Below, piece by piece: positions 33,260 through 59,415 of a stretch of 64,000 nucleotides of DNA. The stretch spans positions 4,536,637-4,600,636 of the forward strand of contig RPFO01000154.1 of assembly GCA_009746045.1 (NCBI GenBank). Reading direction: 5' to 3'. The translations under genes were made by a program, and so were the position numbers. The first letter of the stretch is position 1. The number at the start of each line of letters is the position of its first letter. The notes under the pieces were generated by a model. The model made no database searches. It was not told the origin of the DNA and saw only the letters and a list, made by a program, of their open reading frames with translations. Source of the DNA: Mesostigma viride (taxonomy: Eukaryota > Streptophyta > Mesostigmatophyceae > Mesostigmatales > Mesostigmataceae).

Positions 33260-35367
33260 ACTTGCAAGGGTGGGCACGAGATATGCCTCCCCACAGAAGA
33301 TCACCTGACGACTTGGTAAAGGCAGCGTTTTATATGCCGAGTCTGCCCTAGTGCCTACCCTCTCGTATCCTTTCACGCGATCATGTTCTGGAGAAAGAAC
33401 CAACGGATAGGCGCAAGGCTACCAATGACTATCAATGACGTTTATCTGCTGCAGTCTTGATGGATCTAGAGGACTTGCCGACTGCCGAGTGGTGAAGATT
33501 GAACAGTGGAAGTACTGCACCGTTGGACCGCAAACGGCATGCGAGACACATGCCTGTCTAAAAACTCGACGGCCCACAACATGCAGGGAGCCGTTGGTCG
33601 GGAATTTGAATTTCGTCTTCGGAATACTACCGAGTACCGACGCACATGACCCACACATGACGCACCGACGCACCAGCATGCCAGTTGCCAGTAGTAAGTG
33701 TTGCTTGGCATCGGGCCAGTGAAGCCAGCAACGAGGAGCAGTCCTGGACCCGGGCCGTTTTTTACTTTTTGCGGCACGCGCGGGGCGGAAAGGTTGTACT
33801 TTGTACCGGCGGTTGTCACTGCTGACTGCGTGCCGCGTGGCATGGAAGCACGTGGCACTGGTGGCAGCGACTACAGTACCTTTAGATAACCTTCCTCAGC
33901 TACCTGTCCCGGCTCAGCCCGTGATGGCGCATGGGATGGCGTAGTCTTTTTCAGCCCAACCTGCCCCTGCATCGCCACAGGACCATGCACTTTTTCCACT
34001 TGGCAGCCATGACTAGGAGGCAAAGATGGCAGTTGCAATTTCTGGCCCGGCAAGCCCGATGTACAGGACAAGGATGGCAAACGTTTTTGCGCATGCGCAT
34101 CTGCGCACCGCTTCCGTGATGTGCCCATCAAGCAGGGTGGAGGTGACATCGCAGCAATTCCTTTAATCCTGGTCCAGAGTGAAGCATTGAATTGCAGCTG
34201 TATAATACATGGCTCATATGGTAGTCACCACACAATTGGCCTCAAAGGTGACGTCGGTGTGCTCGCATGGCGCGGGCGTCGGCGTCGCAAATGCCACTGG
34301 CCGCCGTTCGCATGGTGGGTAAATTATATTCACATAAATTTTTATGTGTACCTTGCCAATTTCTTAATATTGCATACTTGTTTGTATTACATCTCTAGGG
34401 TTAATATCACCAGCCCATCGCTGGCCGGATAAGCCAATCCCATAGGAATCAAAGTATAATTTTTCTTGATCTGCCCGTGTGGTAGTTGTATCCGTCCTAA
34501 GCCTACAGCGCTGTTCCTGAATCGTATTTTACTCTAATTATGCTGCGCGCGATTCTGTGATAAAATCGGATATTGGAATCCTTGTGTCCTCTCGCCCGCC
34601 AGCCGTGCGGCCTCGAGCTGGGTACGGTACGGTCGGCACGCGCGCTACCAGCCGGAAGCCTGGGCTCCCAGCGCGCAGACGCTATCTTTCTGGTAAGTTG
34701 GCGCTGGCATGCTCTGTCATCCGTCAGACTTCCTGCTATTGGGTACAGGTCTACAGGGAAAAAGGCAGCAGCTTTCACATGTGGCGCGGCACTGCCGCCA
34801 CGTTCGGCTGATAGAGCCGTACCAGAGCTTCTGCGACTTGTTGTGGATGTTGTTGGCACCCACATTGTCGTGGCTGATGGCCAGCCTTAATTGTGCCAGA
34901 AAATTCTTTTTCGCCTGCTGCCCAAGCATGGCAAAACGGACCCAATCGTGCATGTGTCATCCTCTTACGTTCAGGAGTGTTGTTGGCTCCCTTGGGCATG
35001 CTGAGCTGGCGCGTGTGCCATCGCCGATGTATCGAACACGCGGACATGCTCCCCCGCGCCCGGTGCCTGTTGGCCGTCGACCTCCTGGGTGTTCAAAGTT
35101 GCCTTGCGAAGCCGTAGTTGAGGATCGCTAGAGGGTACAGACATGGGCAAGAGGCACGCAAGGCAGCTGGGGGCTACGTACGGCTACGGGGTTGACCCGC
35201 CCATTCACCCGCCCATTCACCCAACATGAAGGCGCAGGTTCAGCACTTCCTCCAGCCAACGTGAGCATGCGGTGGCCAGCCTTGGATGCCAGCACGCACT
35301 GGCATGGAACCTGGGTGACTGATTCTACCCTGGGTCCTCACGTGCGTGCGCGCGTGCCGGCGTGCGC
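33260..35367. other. intergenic region between TOP2 and the aquaporin gene
   Basis: Several open frames occur (34121-34432 and 34709-35131 plus; 34865-34503 minus), but none shows a recognised family or a convincing splice context. No mobile element was recognised. The promoters of both divergent genes should lie here. Confidence 0.5.
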
Positions 35368-36282
35368 ATGTGCCATCGTCCCTCTGCCCCCACAGCCGTG
35401 CCACTCGCCACCCGGCCAGGTGAGGCCAAGGGCGGCCGTCGTCCCTTGCCCGCGCGCGCGTCCGCCAGCCCCCTGCCCCTCGCCGCCACCTCCCTGAACG
35501 CCGTCTCCCACTCCCCCGTGCTGCCGGCCGCGGTTCTGGTGGCGGGGCTCACCTTCCTGCTCACGCGCGACGCCACCACGCGCGGGGTGGACGCGGCGGA
35601 CGCGCGCGCCGGCCTTGCGCGCCCCTTGCTGGCGGAGATGGCGGGCACCGCATACCTCACCTTTGGGGTAGCAGTCGTTGCCGAGGCTGCCAGGGCGTTT
35701 GCCGGGGGGGCGGTCGTGCGCACGCTGGTGGTCGCGCTGGGCCACCTGCTGCTGGTGCCGCTGCTGGTGTACGCCACGGGGCCTGTCTCGGGGGGGCACC
35801 TCAACCCGATGGTCACGCTGGCTGCCGTCTTCCGCGGCCTCATCACCCTGCCCAGGGGGTTGTTCTACATTGCCGCGCAGACGGTGGGCGGCGTGCTGGG
35901 TGCCGCCGCCATTTACCTGCTGACGGGCGTCACGGGTCTGGGCGTGGTGTCGGTGGCCGCCGTGCCCACCGGTGTGGCGCTGCTGGCCGAGACGCTCTTC
36001 TCCTTCTTCATGCTCGCAGGGATCGATGTGGTGGCGGCCGATCCCACCAAGGGAAAGACGTTTGGGCCCGTGCTGGCGCCCATCATGGTGGGTCTCGTCG
36101 TCGCCCTCACGGTGTTCCTGTCCGGCGCGTTCCTGCCTGGGTACCCGGGGGCTGCCGCCAACCCTGCGCGCGCGTTCGGGCCAAGCTTCCTGGCGGGGGG
36201 TGCGGCGATGAGAAACCACTGGGTGCAATGGCTGGGGCCCCTGCTCGCCGCACAGATGCTGGCGCTGGCGTACCGCTTGTAA
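35368..36282 (+). CDS. aquaporin / major intrinsic protein family channel
   Basis: Membrane channel for water or small neutral solutes. The frame from ATG 35368 to TAA 36282 gives about 304 aa. Two half-helix motifs are visible: GGHLNPMVTLAAVF (NPM in place of NPA) and AAANPARAFGPSF (canonical NPA). Between and around them are about six hydrophobic segments (VLPAAVLVAGLTFLL, ATRPLLAEMAGTAYLTFGV-like, LVVALGHLLLVPLLVYA, FYIAAQTVGGVLGAAA, VGLVVALTVFLSGAF, WLGPLLAAQMLALAY), as the MIP fold needs. The first 60 or so residues are Pro/Ala/Arg-rich and not typical of the family. A CCCCCACAG acceptor at 35387-35395 suggests the true start may lie in an upstream exon. No exon inside the core is interrupted. 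Confidence 0.88.
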   Translation: MCHRPSAPTAVPLATRPGEAKGGRRPLPARASASPLPLAATSLNAVSHSPVLPAAVLVAGLTFLLTRDATTRGVDAADARAGLARPLLAEMAGTAYLTFGVAVVAEAARAFAGGAVVRTLVVALGHLLLVPLLVYATGPVSGGHLNPMVTLAAVFRGLITLPRGLFYIAAQTVGGVLGAAAIYLLTGVTGLGVVSVAAVPTGVALLAETLFSFFMLAGIDVVAADPTKGKTFGPVLAPIMVGLVVALTVFLSGAFLPGYPGAAANPARAFGPSFLAGGAAMRNHWVQWLGPLLAAQMLALAYRL

Positions 36283-36969
36283 ATGCTAGCATTGCCGTAC
36301 CATTTGTAGAGGGGACGTGTCCAGCCACAATGCCTGGGCAAAGATCATAGCTTCTGCTGCATGGTCTCATAGACTACCGCTGCAGCTGCCAGTTTCACAC
36401 GGGGATTTGTTTGATCATACCCTATACACGCATATTGGGACCCGGCCAGCGTTGTACAACATGTTGGCACCTGGATCCAGCTAGGTCACGATTACCAACA
36501 GCCAGGTCTGGAATAAATCTGCAAAGAAGTTGGCCTCACGCGGTGCATTTTCGGGGGCTGGGAGCTAGCTACAGGCTGCGAATGAGTTGAGGCATCACCA
36601 TCATGCGCAGGCAGGGAGTGAAAGCTAGGTGTTGAACTGACATGTGCATGCATGCAAGATTGCCTGGTCGATCGATCACTACTCCGTTGTCAACTTGCTC
36701 ATGTCTAGGCTTACTGAATATGTGGTGAGCAATATTTGCTCTGTGCATGAGTTACTCTATATCCAAGTTGAAATTTTTTTTACTTGAAAATCTCGTCGAC
36801 TTAGCCATAATAAGGAATTTTCATAACCGAAAACTGTGGTTGCACATTTGCAAAGAGGTTTTATAAACCGTATGTATGTGCACCTCGGGTCTGATTAATT
36901 AATTGATTAATTAAGAAACACGTGACTGCTCGGGTCTGATACAACACCGCAACTAGACGGGGCAGGACG
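36283..36969. other. intergenic, no recognised gene
   Basis: This is the 3' flank of the aquaporin gene. A TTAATTAATTGATTAATTAAG block at 36895-36915 resembles a LINE tail but has no hairpin beside it. Confidence 0.5.
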
Positions 36970-37475
36970 GCAGGGAGCCAGAACATAGTAAGGAATGCTC
37001 TCAAGAATTACAGGAAGTACATGGATGTCCACGCTCGCTCGACCCCTACTGGCACTCGAAGACCCTGGGCGAGGATTGCAAGCGAGTGCTCTTCAAGGCC
37101 ATGCAGTCCTAGTCCTCACGGTGCTCACGTATGGCGCCGAGGCATGGACGCTCACGGACCAGACGGCCGCACGGCTGGACGGCACGGTTTACAGGATGCT
37201 CCGACAGGTCCTGAACGTAGGGTTTTCTACGCATAGGCCGTTAAGAGTCTTTGTATAAGGGTATGCCTCGCATTTCGGACGAGATTAGGCAGCGAAGGAT
37301 AGCATTCGCAGGACATCTTGCTCACACCAGTCAGGTAGACACTGACCTCGGTCTGGCCGCCCCCCAGCGGCTTGGCCAGCCGGGGCAGCATATCCTGACC
37401 TGGCCTGGCCCCAAGGACATTCCCAGAAAGATTGGTAAACCTGCCATGAACTATACACAGCTTGACTCTTGTTGA
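36970..37475 (+). pseudogene. decayed non-LTR reverse transcriptase, C-terminal end
   Basis: Pieces in shifting frames read VLTYGAEAWTLTDQTAARLD, YRMLRQVLNVGFSTH and LYKGMPRISDEIRQRRIAFA followed by GHLAHTSQVDTDLG and LTWPGPKDIPRKIGKPAMNY. This is the region that follows the catalytic core in non-LTR elements. The copy is truncated at both ends and carries an in-frame stop and a frameshift. Confidence 0.75.
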
Positions 37476-37850
37476 ACTCTTGCATCGTTTGTTGGTCAAA
37501 GACTATATGACCGAGACATTATGCTCCGTCAAGTCTGGTGTTTTTTGCAACGTCACCCACATCTGTTCGGTGCTGCCCGTTGGCACAAGCTCTACAAACA
37601 GGTCGTGGACCGGCTGGATCGCGTAGTATTTCCTCACATCTGAACCACGTGAGGTGGTTGCATCTGACGCGTCCGTCAAAAAAATTGGCTGACGGCGGTA
37701 TGGCTGACGGCGGAGCTCAGATTTTGCGTCTGAGCCCCAAATTCGGTCAGACCACTTGCATTCGATGCGCTTTTCTCAGACGCACACGCCAGTATAATCA
37801 GTTACGGCTGAAACGCAGTATTGCCAAAGTTACTCACGTGACAAGCAGCT
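37476..37850 (+). other. 5' leader-like sequence before an ORF1 copy
   Basis: GC-rich sequence with two GCTGACGGCGG repeats (near 37688 and 37705) lies between the reverse-transcriptase remnant and the next ORF1. It may be the 5' untranslated region of the element whose ORF1 starts at 37851. Confidence 0.35.
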
Positions 37851-39240
37851 ATGACGACCCAAAAAGCAAAACGGAGTTTGGACAAGGAGCTTTCCGGTTC
37901 CCAGCCCAACCCACTCGCCATCGTCGTTGCCCAGCCGACTGGGCCCACAAACCCACCGCCAGCAAACCCATCGCCAAGCGCCTCACCAGAGCCCAAGAAA
38001 CCCTGCCACGAAAACAAATGGAGCCAATACCTCCCAAGCCACGATTCCTTTTCTTTCAGCGCCTGGCTGGCCCTGACGAAGGACGAATGCGCTGCAATCG
38101 TCAAGTTCTCAGCAACGGAAGGCAAGCTCATGGGGCACGGCGGGCCCATCTACCCCGACGTGCCCACCCTGCGCCTCGCTATCCTGTGCAGCCACTTCCA
38201 GCTCACTGAAGCCGCCATCATCGCGCTCAGCTCCGCACCCCAGCCCAGCCTGCGCGCCGACAGCCACATCGGCTTCCTCCCTCTGCAAGGATGACGTCCG
38301 AGCAGTGCTGGCTCGGAGCACGTGACCGGTGACCTGGCCGTTGGCCGAGAAGCTGACCTCGCTGAACACGGCGCTCATGCAACACGGTGTCCAGAGGCCC
38401 GGGTCTCCAATGTGGAAACTAAGGTCGTCCACAAGCTCCAACCACAGTTCACGGCGCTGCACACCGCGGCGCAGGCATCTGATGCGCACGCAGCACTTGT
38501 CTACCTGGTTAATTAAGGCTCTCGCCTTAATTAACCAGGTGGAGCTAGGGCAAGTGCGGCGTGCTCATGAAGAAGCTTGAAGCCATCACCGCCCACACGG
38601 AGGCCCTGGCCTCACAGGTCCCAAAGATAGCGGAGCAGACGGCCACCATCGCATCCCAGCCACCCCGGCTGGATGCTGGTGACCTCCCGCAGTCCCGCCC
38701 CTAGCTCTCTTATGCGGACCTGCTGCGGACAGCGACCACCTCCACCACCGACGCCATCGCTACGAAACTCCAGGAGCTTGAAGACATCCGCCAGGCCCAG
38801 CAACGGGAGGCCACCGACCGCGCCCGCCGCGACTGCCGGGTGGTGCTGCGTTGTTTCCCCCAGAAGCCAGGTGAGACGTCAACCTCCCTTGCCGACGAGC
38901 TGAAGGACCAGCTCCTTACCCTCATGGGCCCATGGTAGGTGAAGTAGAACTGCGTGGGTGCCACCGCCTTCCCCACTCACGGGATAAGGCGGCTCCCCCA
39001 CCAGTCCTGCTTACCTTCCCCTCCCGTGAGGACAAGCAGCGGTTGGAACCTCTCTCGTCGCAAGCGGTTGCACGACCTCACCTGGACGCTGGACGACGAC
39101 CTGACCCCCGCTCATGCAGCAGCAGCAGCGACGCGACCTGTGGCCGGAATACCTCCGCCACAAGCAGGACCCCCAGAAGCCCAAGGTGTACCCGGCGGGG
39201 CGGGGACCTGATGATCAATCACAAGATGTGGACGCCCCAG
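37851..39240 (+). pseudogene. L1-type ORF1, disrupted
   Basis: It starts MTTQKAKRSLDKELSGSQPN and contains SPEPKKPCHENKWSQYLPS, then stops near 38294. After that the homologous coiled coil (VETKVVHKLQPQFTALHTAA), the ATKLQELEDIRQAQQREA helix and CRVVLRCFPQKPGETSTSLA follow in other frames, ending near MINHKMWTPQRAR at 39240. It is a sister of 19160-20000. Damage includes an inverted duplication at 38504-38541, a stop at the SRP*LSYADLL position and a frameshift near 38935. Confidence 0.72.
38504..38541. repeat. short perfect inverted duplication (17-bp arms, 4-nt loop)
   Basis: ACCTGGTTAATTAAGGC, a TCTC loop, then the reverse complement. The sister ORF1 has only one arm at this position, without the added TTAATTAA core, so the hairpin arose in this copy. 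Confidence 0.9.
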
Positions 39241-39685
39241 CGGGCTAGAATAGCTTGCTTAATAGCCCTAGCTTGGATCCATTGGTAGTCACTGCCGCTA
39301 CGGCAGCCATGCTTAGAATTTTTGCCTAGCTGTGCCAACTTACCTAGTCACGTGCACCGCTCACGCACGGTACACATGCAACCAGCCGTAGCCTTAGCTT
39401 AGTCCTTGTACAGCCATGCTACGTCCTGGCTATGATCAGATTACTTGCCTACGCTCCTTGTTATGGGCCATGCCCACATGGGTCTTATTGCACCCACAGA
39501 TTGCCGGATCGTTAGCGTGTCCGTTTAGCTAGCGTGCCCGAATGCAGCTGTGGCATGCCTTTGGCATGAAGGAGACTGGGGATCTCTGCCCTTTCTCCTG
39601 TTGTGCACACACAGGGATTAAAAGCACTTCGGTGCTCCGTGACTCCCCAACGGGAGCACGTGTTTAATTAATTAATTAATCTGAA
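39200..39685 (+). mobile_element. 3' region and tail of a LINE-like element
   Basis: It follows the ORF1 end and corresponds to the reverse of 18990-19160 in its first half. It ends with GTGCTCCGTGACTCCCCAAC, the hairpin and a TTAATTAATTAATTAAT tail at 39664-39681. Confidence 0.7.
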
Positions 39686-39689
39686 CCCT

Positions 39690-40310
39690 GTGATGCCAGA
39701 TCTCCTTTGCGGACGTTCCAAGCTTGGCACTGGATTCGTCGTCCACATCGTCGCGTCGCTGCAGCAACACGATGTTTTCTGGCATACGCGGGCTTTTGGT
39801 TCCCGCCGCACATTGAAAGTGCTGTCCTCCGGATTTTTGCCTTTGCACCGTGTGCAGTTCTTGGACGTTTGGAATCATGGCATGGCTAACGTAATGACTG
39901 ACTAGCTAGACCTTTTCAGTGGTTTTCCATTTGCGGGTATTTCCTCGTAAATGGTGGGAGAGCGATCGCGGCAATGGTGCTCACCACTAGACACTCCCGG
40001 CCAGTTAGGCTCGAAACACACGCCCTGATCAAGCAAGCTGTTTCCGGCCCCACCGTCTAGGTCATCTAGTCGCTCTACACGTAACCCAGTCCGTGGCATG
40101 CATGCCTTTGCGCATGACACGCAAGTACTTACTTACTTACTCACACGTAAGCCAGCCATTATTTCAATGCACAAGGCTACACATTTCCATCTCCATTCAT
40201 ATTCATCATCCTGAACGACTCGAAAACGCGGACAAGATAACGGCAGGCTCGAGCTACCATGGTCCGGATTCTCCCGATTTCTGGCCTGCGCTGGCTGTCT
40301 CCTTGATACA
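39690..40310. repeat. dispersed repeat family, second copy
   Basis: 39835-40080 matches 13010-13280 with only a few changes. 40150-40310 is the inverted counterpart of 12260-12400 and 63090-63250. The order of blocks differs from the copy in the CACTA element. Confidence 0.7.
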
Positions 40311-41339
40311 CAGCAGTTGCTGGCCGACCTAGTGGTCCCCGATAAGCTTGAACACCGCATTTCCTACCTCTCTCTTGCTTGGACTGCTATGCAGAACAAG
40401 CAAAGGTGGAAGACCATTCACCATTGTCCAGGCCCACACGCCAGCCCCTGTGTGCAAGTCCCCCCTCCCTAGGAGGGGCGCTTTGCTGAGAAGTTAGGAT
40501 TTTCTAGAGTTAGGATTTTCTAGCTTAGCTTAGAGTTAGCTTAGTGTAACAACCAAATGTTACATCCAAAGTTTTCCCTACGGGTGACCTTATTATGAGT
40601 TCTTGGGGACAATTATTTGGATAGTTAGGAGGCTTCGACGTATGATTGATATTGGGCCTGCTGAGATCTGTCGAATTATTGTTCTACCCTCATTGGTCGT
40701 GGCCTGATCCACGTGGGGTACTTTGCATGCATTAGTTCAGCCAGTCATAGATGTTGTCGTACCTGGTGGATCTGGTTCCAGGTCACGGAGATTCTGTAGT
40801 GCTGGCCTTGTGCTGTGTTGTGGATTCTGAGGACAGGATCTTACCTTGAGTGATCCTCACTTTTGATTGGTTCTTTCGGGTTAGGGTTGAGCCGACTCTG
40901 CGTGCACGATGACTTTTATACTGTTTGTGGCGGCCGTGCATGTGTGCGTACGTGAGAGCTAAAGCTATGGTGTAATTCAAGGGTTTCCTTGTTTCATCAA
41001 TCAAACAACCCTTGCCAAAAGTCGACTATAACTTCAACAGATAGTCGACTTGGATATAACTTGTCTGTTGTGTCTAACAAGGGTGGGGACTCATTCCCTT
41101 AACTGTTGAAGATCCATCTTCATTGCTTCTCTGGACGTGAAGTTATCTGTCGCGACTCCAACCCAGGTATAAAGATCTTTTCACGCTAATGTTGATACTG
41201 AGGCTGTTGCAAACACAACATTTTTAGTCGTTACACTTAGTTAGGTTTCGCGGCTTCGCTCAGCTCCATCCATCAAGCAACGGAATACGTGCTACATGAT
41301 CTCCCAACGGAGTCATGTTACAATTTAATTTTTTAATTT
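40311..41339 (+). mobile_element. LINE RT C-terminus and 3' region, split by a solo LTR
   Basis: The frame QQLLADLVVP...LSLAWTAMQNKQRWKTI (near 40311-40420) is the extreme C-terminus of the reverse transcriptase ORF. The 3' region follows to ATACGTGCTACATGATCTCC, ACGGAGTCATGTTAC and an AATTTAATTTTTTAATTTAA tail at 41339. The segment 40545-41235 is a separate insertion. A copy without the insertion is at 62845-63090. Confidence 0.75.
40545..41235 (+). mobile_element. solo LTR of an LTR retrotransposon (691 bp)
   Basis: It begins TGTAACAACC and ends GTCGTTACA, giving TG...CA ends within a 6-bp inverted repeat. It is flanked by the 5-bp direct repeat CTTAG (40540-40544 and 41236-41240). The homologous LINE 3' region near 63025 reads straight through with one CTTAG, which gives the empty site. 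There is no internal coding region, so only the LTR remains after recombination. Orientation is not determined; plus is assigned arbitrarily. Confidence 0.85.
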
Positions 41340-42038
41340 AATGGACATACAAGCCAATGATTACTCAGTATCCACCAGGTATATTCAGTCAAGACATGCC
41401 TCCTGCAGCCCCCATGCCTCCACTCTACCGATTCATCGTGGCTACGGTGGGGATGGCTTCCTGCCCTTGCAGCCTGCCGAATGGCCCCTTCCGAATGCTC
41501 TCATGCAGCTGGGGTCCCAGGAACAGGACAAGCATGATTTGGGGGGTGATAGAGGCCACCACGGGGGGGGAAGGCGGAGGGGGGGGAGGGGGCAGGGGGG
41601 AAGGAAGCAGATAGGAAAACACACGCACAGGAATTTTAGATATATCAGCAAGCAGGACTGTGGTGGTATTGGATGCTCCAACCCCCCTCACAATACGCAT
41701 CTCAAGGCAAACAACATCCCCAATGCAAGTTCCCAAAATACAAGATCGAATGGCATGCTTCAAACCATCAAAGTTTACTTTCCAATGCCATAAACCACCA
41801 TGCCCATGGTGGATAGTTCTGAGGACCTATTTACTACGTCGTATGCAAATCCACCAAACACAACCACAATACCCGTGCTGACTTGGGAACCATGCGAAGT
41901 GTAGACGTTGGACCCAGGGGCGCCGCGGCATGTACATGTAGTGGAGGGCACAGGAGTCAGGAGCAATCGCCGAGCAGGGGGGATGCACAGCGCCGGCTGC
42001 AGCACATAGTGCCACCCAACCAAGCAGGCGCCAAGCAG
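41340..42038. other. 3' flank of the PSMD5-like gene
   Basis: Open frames on both strands are Pro- or Gly-rich over a GGGGGAGG stretch (41570-41605). No recognised exon. The polyadenylation site of the minus-strand gene should lie here. Confidence 0.4.
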
Positions 42039-56146
<14,108 letters not shown>

Positions 56147-58018
56147 CTGGCCAGGTGACGCGCGTGGGACAGGCAGGGTGCACGGGTGAGAACGAGGTTC
56201 ATGTAACTATGGCGCCCGCATCACTTGGCCAAGGGGAGAGCAAGCAAGGGGAGAGCAAGAAGGAGCCGACAGCACGGCCAGCCCATGTGGATGGGGGAGG
56301 GGCAATAAGGCCTGGGCAGGGCAACTCAAGGTACCTGGATTCCATACATACCAATGACATTGCCACAGGGCATTGGGGGTGAAACTCATGCCCATGCGGG
56401 TCAGAAACACCTAGGTGCACAGCCTCTGCGCCGCACACAAAGCTGCCCACAAATGCATGACCCATGACAATCTGCTTCCTACCTGCGAGGAAAATTTCAG
56501 GCCTTCACTACTTTCTTCCCGCGCAGGCAGGGAGCAGGCACAACATGCCTCATAAGTCAAGCACTTCTCCCTTGGTTGTGTGCACAGGGACCGTGACAGC
56601 AAAAGCTGTTCCAGAAGCGGCCGTAACTCTGCGCCAAACTAGACAGAGGTGGCAGACCTGGTGCTGCGGGCCCTCTGCCATGAAAGCACAGCCATTCTAG
56701 AGGAGCCCCTCGCAGCTCTGCTACCCACAGCATAGCGACAAACGGCGGAGTGACCAGCCTTGGCACTTACAGGAGCGTTGGCAGGTGAGTCATACTATAT
56801 TTTAGGACCTTGCAAAGCCTCACAACCACGCTCCTGCACCCGTGACACGTGGCCATCACTTGCCGAAACCCAGAAGTCCAACTAGGCTGACCCGCGGCGT
56901 TTCTCACAGCTCCCTCCCCGTTCAGCGGTCGCAGCCTTACCCCAAAATCGATTCTATTGGATTCGCAAGTAGAAACTGCCCGAATGCCTCGTCGGATGGA
57001 GATGCTGGAGTGAAGTGCGGGCAAGAAAAAAAGTGCGGGATTACGAACGGCCAACGGCCCACCCTTTTCCCGAAGAGTAGGGAGTAAGAAATGGAATTCA
57101 AATCGGAGTGCTAAAGGGAATGCAGCGCACTATTGATAATTAAAAAAGGCAGAGACAATAGATCATTGTCAAATACTTAGACGTGAAAAATTGGAATTCC
57201 GACATTTTACTGCTAGAAAAGATGTCATCCGAGCTCGACAGTGGACATACATCGAGCAAGGAACTCGGTGGTGGCAGCAACAAGCTCCGTAACCATTTCA
57301 GGAGTTGAACTGCTTCCTTCGGGAGAAACCATGCCGAGAATCAAGTTAAACGATGGGAAACTGTGGAAACTAAAGAACTCGTTGTTCGTGTGCGCTCGTG
57401 AGAAATTGGGCAGTCGCGATAGACACGAATTATCATGGTACAACATGTTGTCACAGCGAGCGCAGTCCGAAAAGTAGTCTGTTGCCCGGGAGCTTGCCAG
57501 ATGGCACTGCCCGTGAACTGTGATGCGCGGTAGTGTCGCGACGTTCAGGCTCGCTGAAAGCAATACGTCCGTCCGTACGTGCCGCCATGCAGCCGCGCAT
57601 CATCTGGATACTCGTGACTCGCGGCTTGTGCAAGTGCCCCGATACGGTCGCGGCCATTTGCGTCGTATGGTGGCAATTATTGTCGTCATTACGGTGCTCA
57701 TTACGGTCGGAAGCCATGCCGGGGTGCTAATCGTGTGCTTCACAACCACGTGCACCGGTATAGGTGAAGTCACCGTCATCATTTTTTTGGCAGACTTCAA
57801 ACTCCTACACGTGTTCTGCAGAATTTTGTTTGTCAGGAACGTTTCTCCAAGGGCAGACTAGTGAGCATTAGAGAGCGAGCAGCTGTTGGACGCTGTTGCC
57901 AGCACCGTTCATGACTTGGAGCGAGGATACTTATAACAATACTTGGGTTACTATGCTAGTCCGCCCATAACTGGTGTTTCCTACTTTTGTGAATATATAT
58001 AAGGTTTCGAAATTCGCC
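56147..58018. other. divergent intergenic region and possible first PSMD5 exons
   Basis: Candidates on the minus strand are 56638-56483 (acceptor GTCTAG, donor TCGCAG|GTAGG, frame FGAELRPLLEQLL) and 56856-56771 (ATG to CTCCT|GTAAGT). Only the second fits the phase of exon 56146. Other frames (57563-57225 minus, 57520-57861 plus) have no recognised similarity. Confidence 0.35.
57994..58003 (+). promoter_or_regulatory. TATA-like element of the SRPBCC gene
   Basis: TATATATAAG lies 25 bp before the ATG at 58019. Confidence 0.4.
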
Positions 58019-59384
58019 ATGAGTCTCTGTCATAATTTGGCGAGGCCAGATCCGCTATCTGTAGGAGCCAACTTGCTGTTGCCATTGGAGGCTTCCAAGT
58101 TTAATCGTTTACGGCCATGCCGCGCCAGAGAGGATGACGCGGTTAGGTCCTCAGGGAAGCCATGCTGTATTCCGAACAGAAGGCAGACCTGTTGCGGGTT
58201 GGAGCCCCCACCGCGGCTCCATTCCGGCGAGCCTGGATATCCCGGGCGGCGACATCGGCACAGACCTCAAGCGCTTGGCGAACCACGGGTGATGGACTCC
58301 AGGGATGGTACGGTTTTCACCCATGAAGTCTCTCTACAGATCTCTGCTCCGCTGTCGCACCTGTGGTCCACCTGGTTCGACCTGGAGAGCATACCCAATT
58401 GGTGAGTGGCTGGGCCGATAGGTTTCCGTTGTGGCATGTGGCCGAACAATTTGGCTGATCAAAATGATCGGCACATGGCCGGAGCTCGTGTTGGTCTCCC
58501 TGGCAGGTGGTAGCGCGGTGGGATTACTGATGGGGCAAGCAAGCATGACACCAATGGTGCGCGGGTTGTTTGGCTGCATGGTGATCATTTGCCAGCTGCT
58601 GGCATTAGGCCCGCGAAAGCGATGCGGGGAAGGCGCCTCACGTGCTAAACTGTCGAGCGCCAACCAATCGTCTGCACCCACCCTGTGCATGCATGCAGCC
58701 ATACACACACGTGCACGGGGAGATCTTGACCACGCTGTCCTTGAGGCTAGCCCTAGAGGGTAGCCCTAGAGGGGTGCTCTGGAGGGTTGCCCTGGAGGGT
58801 TGCTCTGGAGGGTTGTCCTCGAGGGTAGCCCTGGAGGGTTGCCCTATGATATCTCTGCTGCAAGAGAAGACTGGTGTTGGGAAGGACGGGAAGGCCGGTT
58901 GCTGTGGGTGTGCGTGATTGCCATCAGCCATCAGCCATCAGCCATCAGCCATCAGCCATCAGTCATCAGTCATCAGCCATCAGTCATCAGCCATCAGCCA
59001 TCAGCCATCAGCCATCAGCCATCAGCCATCAGCCATCAGCCATCAGCCATCAGCCATCAGCCATCAGCCATCAGCCATCAGCCATCAGCCATCAGCCATC
59101 AGCCATCAGCCATCAGCCATCAGCCATCAGCCATCAGCCATCAGCCATCAGCCATCAGCCATCAGCCATCAGCCATCAGCCATCAGCCATCAGCCATCAG
59201 CGCGGGTCAGTGCATGGACCAACTCACCCATGCCCCTGGCCGTTCTTCGCCTGTGTGGCTCCTGGCACTGCGCCACCCTCTCCCATAACCCACCACCACC
59301 AACGCCGCCCCCATCGCCGCCACCGCCACCACCACCAACGCCGCCACCACCGCCGCCGCCGCCACCACCAACGCCGCCGCCGCC

Positions 59385-59415
<31 letters not shown>

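Noticed and set aside
35143-35260. Upstream first exon of the aquaporin gene (ATG at 35143 or 35226)
   Set aside because: The frames from these ATGs either stop or do not match the phase of the open frame after the acceptor at 35395.
57225-57563. Minus-strand frame of 112 codons between PSMD5 and the SRPBCC gene
   Set aside because: No recognised family, no splice context and no start context. It was not strong enough to list as a gene.
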